DNA of 64,000 bases from Rhynchospora pubera. Its lineage: Eukaryota; Streptophyta; Magnoliopsida; Poales; Cyperaceae. Shown piece by piece: positions 61,067-64,000 of this stretch. The notes beneath the pieces were generated by a model that saw nothing but the letters and a program-made list of their open reading frames with translations, was not told the DNA's origin and did not search any database. The stretch lies in NCBI GenBank assembly GCA_028095005.1, contig CM051461.1:29323432-29387431 (forward strand). Reading direction: 5' to 3'. The position numbers and the translations under genes are program-made. Position 1 is the stretch's first letter. Each line of letters opens with the position of its first letter.

Positions 61067-61545
61067 TGGATAGATGCCACCTCAAAACTTTAAAATTAGA
61101 AAAATGTCACCCTAAACTTATTTTTTAGAAAAATGCCACCCCAAATCAATTATATTCAGAAATTTGTCATAATTATACAGTTGTTATACATTTTTAAAAT
61201 ATAAATACGATAATTTAAGGTGTATTTTAATATTTTCCAATATATCCTTCGTCTCTTCTTGTTCTCTCATCTCTATCTGTCTATCCCTCGCCTCTCAATT
61301 TCCTTCTCTCTCGCCTTATCTTCCTCCTCTTACAAAGACAAAGAAAATAAAAGGGGGAATTGGACAGATGCCACCTCAAAACTTTAGAATTAGAAAAATG
61401 CCACCCTAAACTTACTTCTTAGAAAAATACCACTCTAAATTAATTATATTCAGAAATCTACCACAATTATACAATTGTTATACATTCTGAAAATATAAAT
61501 ACAATAATTTGAGGTGTATTTTAATATTTCCTAATATACCCTTCT
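61067..61545. repeat. Direct repeat of a TGCCACC-type element end
   Basis: Copy 1 (about 61067-61247) and copy 2 (about 61353-61543) share agatgccacctcaaaacttt through aatatatcctt/aatataccctt, in direct orientation, with a pyrimidine-rich spacer of about 100 bases. The ggaaaattggatagatgccacc start resembles the terminus of the 41411-48948 element. Confidence 0.7.
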
Positions 61546-62400
61546 TCATCAAATCCTTATAACTTCTGAGAACCAGAGCGATGAAAAAATGTCTTTGACT
61601 GGAAGGATGAAAAAGGTCTCGAGTGCTTGAAAAATGTTCCTCAAGAATTCGTCAATTTTTTTTTTTTGGGAGTCATAATGAGATCCTAAAAAGTAAACAT
61701 TCATTCATGAATTAAAGTAGCAAAGAAATTTTTTTTTTATATATACACCACTGTTCAGATGGTTATCTGTCGAACAAAATTGGCAAATTAACTTTAGTAG
61801 AAATCAAACGACAGTTCAATTTGGTATTTTTATTTTAATCTATAAAAAATCAAAAGTGACATGGAGCAACTGAAAACAAATCAGACACCAGTTAAGGGTT
61901 AGGAACACATCTTTTGAGTTGATAAAAAGTCAACTACAGGAGTAACCATAAAGGATCAACACAAAACCTTGTAATCAAAGTTGTTTTCATGGCATACGTA
62001 TGAGCAGAGCAAGCAGACGGACAACGTTGTCAAAGTGAAGAGAAGTGGGTCAGGTAGAAAGGAAGGACCATCCATAATGATCAAAGTTTTTCAATTCTGA
62101 TATTTAAAGCATCAGTACAAATATTAACAAGAGTAAATATCCATAGATAACATAACTCTAAATTCAAAGACAGATTGGTATATTCTAATTTGAGAAAACT
62201 TTTAAGAGTACATTTCGATTTTCCTCATAAGTTTTTTTTTTTTTTTTTTTGAAACAAGTGAGCATAAGCTAATTTTCCTCATAAGTTAAAAAATAAAAAA
62301 TTGAAAATAATAAAAAAAGCATCTCAAGTTTCTTGGACTGCACAGGAGGCGAACAAATGGACATTTGCTCGGTTTGGACATTGAGATATAGTCATTTTTG
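61546..62400. other. Upstream region of the zinc-finger gene
   Basis: AT-rich with poly-T runs at about 61655 and 62231-62251. No further gene recognised. Confidence 0.45.
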
Positions 62401-62417
62401 TCTAATTATGAAAGGTC

Positions 62418-62424
62418 TATATAT
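62418..62424 (+). promoter_or_regulatory. Probable TATA box of the zinc-finger gene
   Basis: ctatatatccc lies about 295 bases upstream of the start codon and predicts transcription from near 62450, giving a leader of about 265 bases. Confidence 0.55.
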
Positions 62425-62450
62425 CCCCTCCTCTCTATAGGCTACACTAC

Positions 62451-62658
62451 ATGTCTCTCGCTTTAAGCTTGGCGCAATCTACCAGACCACCATCCCTTTG
62501 AAAGAACGGAGCTATCTCTCCATCACATATTTGGCAACACTGTCTCTTTCCTTATGTGTCTCTGCTCCTCTCCTAATTAGAAAAATCAAAGCAAGTTAGA
62601 GGCAGCCGCAGAGCCAAAACAGATAACCAAGAGAGGGAAACCAAAAAACATGCAATAG
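62451..62658 (+). promoter_or_regulatory. Upstream open reading frames in the zinc-finger gene leader
   Basis: Three short ATG-initiated frames precede the main start: 62451-62501 (16 codons, at the edge of the predicted leader), 62554-62580 (8 codons) and 62650-62658 (2 codons, ATG CAA TAG). All end before the main ATG and could lower its translation. Confidence 0.5.
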
Positions 62659-62716
62659 AAAAAAGGAAATAATAAGAAAACATAGAGTGGCAGTAGAAAG
62701 AAGAAAATAGAAAGCA

Positions 62717-63268
62717 ATGGAAGCACCACCATCTCCATTAAACCTAAACTCACCAGAATCAGTCGACCTCTCTTTGGCACTAGCCAACAACCATCCGGAA
62801 TCTCCGCCGTGCCATGGCGAGAAAGATGTACGCCTCTTTCCCTGCCTCTTTTGCAACAAGAAGTTCCTCAAGTCTCAGGCCCTTGGAGGTCACCAAAATG
62901 CACATAAAAAGGAAAGGAGCATAGGCTGGAATGCTCACCTATACCAGATACCGCCTCCTACAGCATGCATCCCTCCATATCCCATTGTTTCATCTCATGG
63001 GTGCCGGCCTGTGCAACCAATGGGCTACTATACACCTAACAATGCATATCCGGTGCCAAGGTTTGCGACTCATCTGCCACTTCTGGCAAGCGTTAGCAAT
63101 TGCCGTGCAGTGACTACAGCAGTAGACCCGCCAGCCGGCTGTGATGAGATGGTAGATTTAATGAACTGGCAGTGTGGGTCTCACCCGACAACTGGTGACA
63201 CTTTGCATGATGCATATGAAGGAGGAAGGGAGGATCCTTCTAATGTTGATTTGAACCTAAGGCTCTGA
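62717..63268 (+). CDS. C2H2 zinc-finger repressor with QALGGH finger and EAR motifs
   Basis: A complete single-exon frame of 183 codons, as usual for plant one-finger C2H2 proteins. The finger is at about 43-63: CLFC, then KSQALGGHQNAH, spacing C-X2-C-X12-H-X3-H. QALGGH is the plant-specific DNA-contact motif. The C-terminus DLNLRL is an EAR repression motif, and DLSLAL at about 17-22 is a second one, so the protein probably recruits TOPLESS-type corepressors in the nucleus. The finger context (FPCLFCNKKF...NAHKKER) resembles the KNUCKLES / LATE FLOWERING group, which act in floral development, but assignment to one member is not possible. The start is the only ATG that includes the N-terminal EAR. 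Confidence 0.92.
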   Translation: MEAPPSPLNLNSPESVDLSLALANNHPESPPCHGEKDVRLFPCLFCNKKFLKSQALGGHQNAHKKERSIGWNAHLYQIPPPTACIPPYPIVSSHGCRPVQPMGYYTPNNAYPVPRFATHLPLLASVSNCRAVTTAVDPPAGCDEMVDLMNWQCGSHPTTGDTLHDAYEGGREDPSNVDLNLRL

Positions 63269-64000
63269 GCACTTGCATTGAAGAGGCTTTACCCTCGTTT
63301 GCCCATTTTTGTCTATTAATTTCATGCAATTTCTTTATATTATTGCTATTTTCTTTCTTTTTTTCCCCTTTCGTTTTGTAATGTCATGTATCTACTGCTG
63401 GAACTGCTTGCTCTTTTACTTGTGAGGGTATCTGCATCCTTTCATCTGAAATCGCAGAATTGTTCGATTGTAATTTGGAATGCCGGACTTTTGATCCTAC
63501 TATTCTCATGGGTTTTCTGTTGATAGTAACATAAATATCTACTTAAATAAATTAGATCAAACGGTACGAACTAAAAGCATGATTGCCTGCCCATCTTAGT
63601 TGTCAAAGGCCGCAGATATGGCCTCATCATTACTCTGGTTGATGCACTTTTGGGTTTCATCCAGACAATTGCTCCAAATGTAATATTTTTTGTTTCTTAG
63701 TTTTTTACTTTTTTTGTTATTTGTTTTAGGCCTGAATAGTGAACAGTAGGGTTTTGTTTGTATATCAATTGTGAGGGAATTGTTATGTAACCATGTCATG
63801 ACGCCATTACAAGTTCATGATTTGTCCGAATGTGCAAAAAAATAAAAAAAAAATGAAAAAGGATTTGTCGAGTGACTGACACATCAATACTTGAGTTGTA
63901 TGTTTTTGGCATGTCTATAGAATGAAGAAAGGTCAGAAGGAAACCTTATTCAACTTTTCATAGCATTTTTACTTTTTAGAGAACTTTTTATGTAAATTTT
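63269..64000. other. 3' flank of the zinc-finger gene
   Basis: T-rich 3' UTR-like sequence with aaataaatt at about 63545 as a possible poly(A) signal. No other gene seen to the end of the window. Confidence 0.5.

Noticed and set aside
62586..62871. Minus-strand frames opposite the zinc-finger gene start
   Set aside because: Hydrophobic low-complexity shadows of the leader and first exon on the opposite strand.

Overview
The window is nuclear DNA of a flowering plant. It is AT-rich and full of small transposons. It carries a plant carotenoid-cleavage gene, a nine-exon plant-style translation-factor gene, a QALGGH-type zinc-finger gene and an endogenous plant pararetrovirus. I cannot name the species. 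Only about 15 percent of the window is host coding or gene body; the rest is intergenic DNA made largely of MITEs, hAT-type elements, solo LTRs and decayed repeats.

Layout. 1-8000: intergenic, with a duplicated non-coding block (copy A, about 385-4130) that has taken several transposon insertions. 8200-10841 (minus): a 9-cis-epoxycarotenoid dioxygenase (NCED) gene for abscisic acid synthesis, split by an 810-bp hAT-type element with a perfect 8-bp target duplication. Both halves are open, and the insertion leaves a GT...AG pair whose removal would keep the reading frame. 11100-34750: gene-poor DNA with one solo LTR, a family of palindromic MITEs, copy B of the duplicated block (about 24780-27560) and a 199-bp tandem duplication. 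35173-40573 (plus): the eIF2B delta-subunit gene, nine exons, 628 codons, with site II and telo-box promoter signals. 41411-48948: a 7.5-kb unit bounded by inverted repeats and a 9-bp duplication, containing a badnavirus/tungrovirus-like endogenous pararetrovirus on the minus strand. The virus copy keeps its promoter, primer-binding site, ORF2, a polyprotein frame with two stops and a downstream ORF4-like frame. 49345-55732: a cluster of hAT-type elements and a second solo LTR. 55740-62400: more MITEs, nested hAT elements and simple repeats. 62717-63268 (plus): a single-exon C2H2 zinc-finger repressor with two EAR-type motifs.

The three host genes are functionally unrelated (hormone synthesis, translation initiation, transcriptional repression). 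Transposition is the common theme. Most element boundaries given here rest on a matching terminal inverted repeat plus a target-site duplication that can be read directly. Splice sites for eIF2B were placed by GT/AG and by phase continuity across all nine exons. No database search was possible, so family names rest on recognised motifs.
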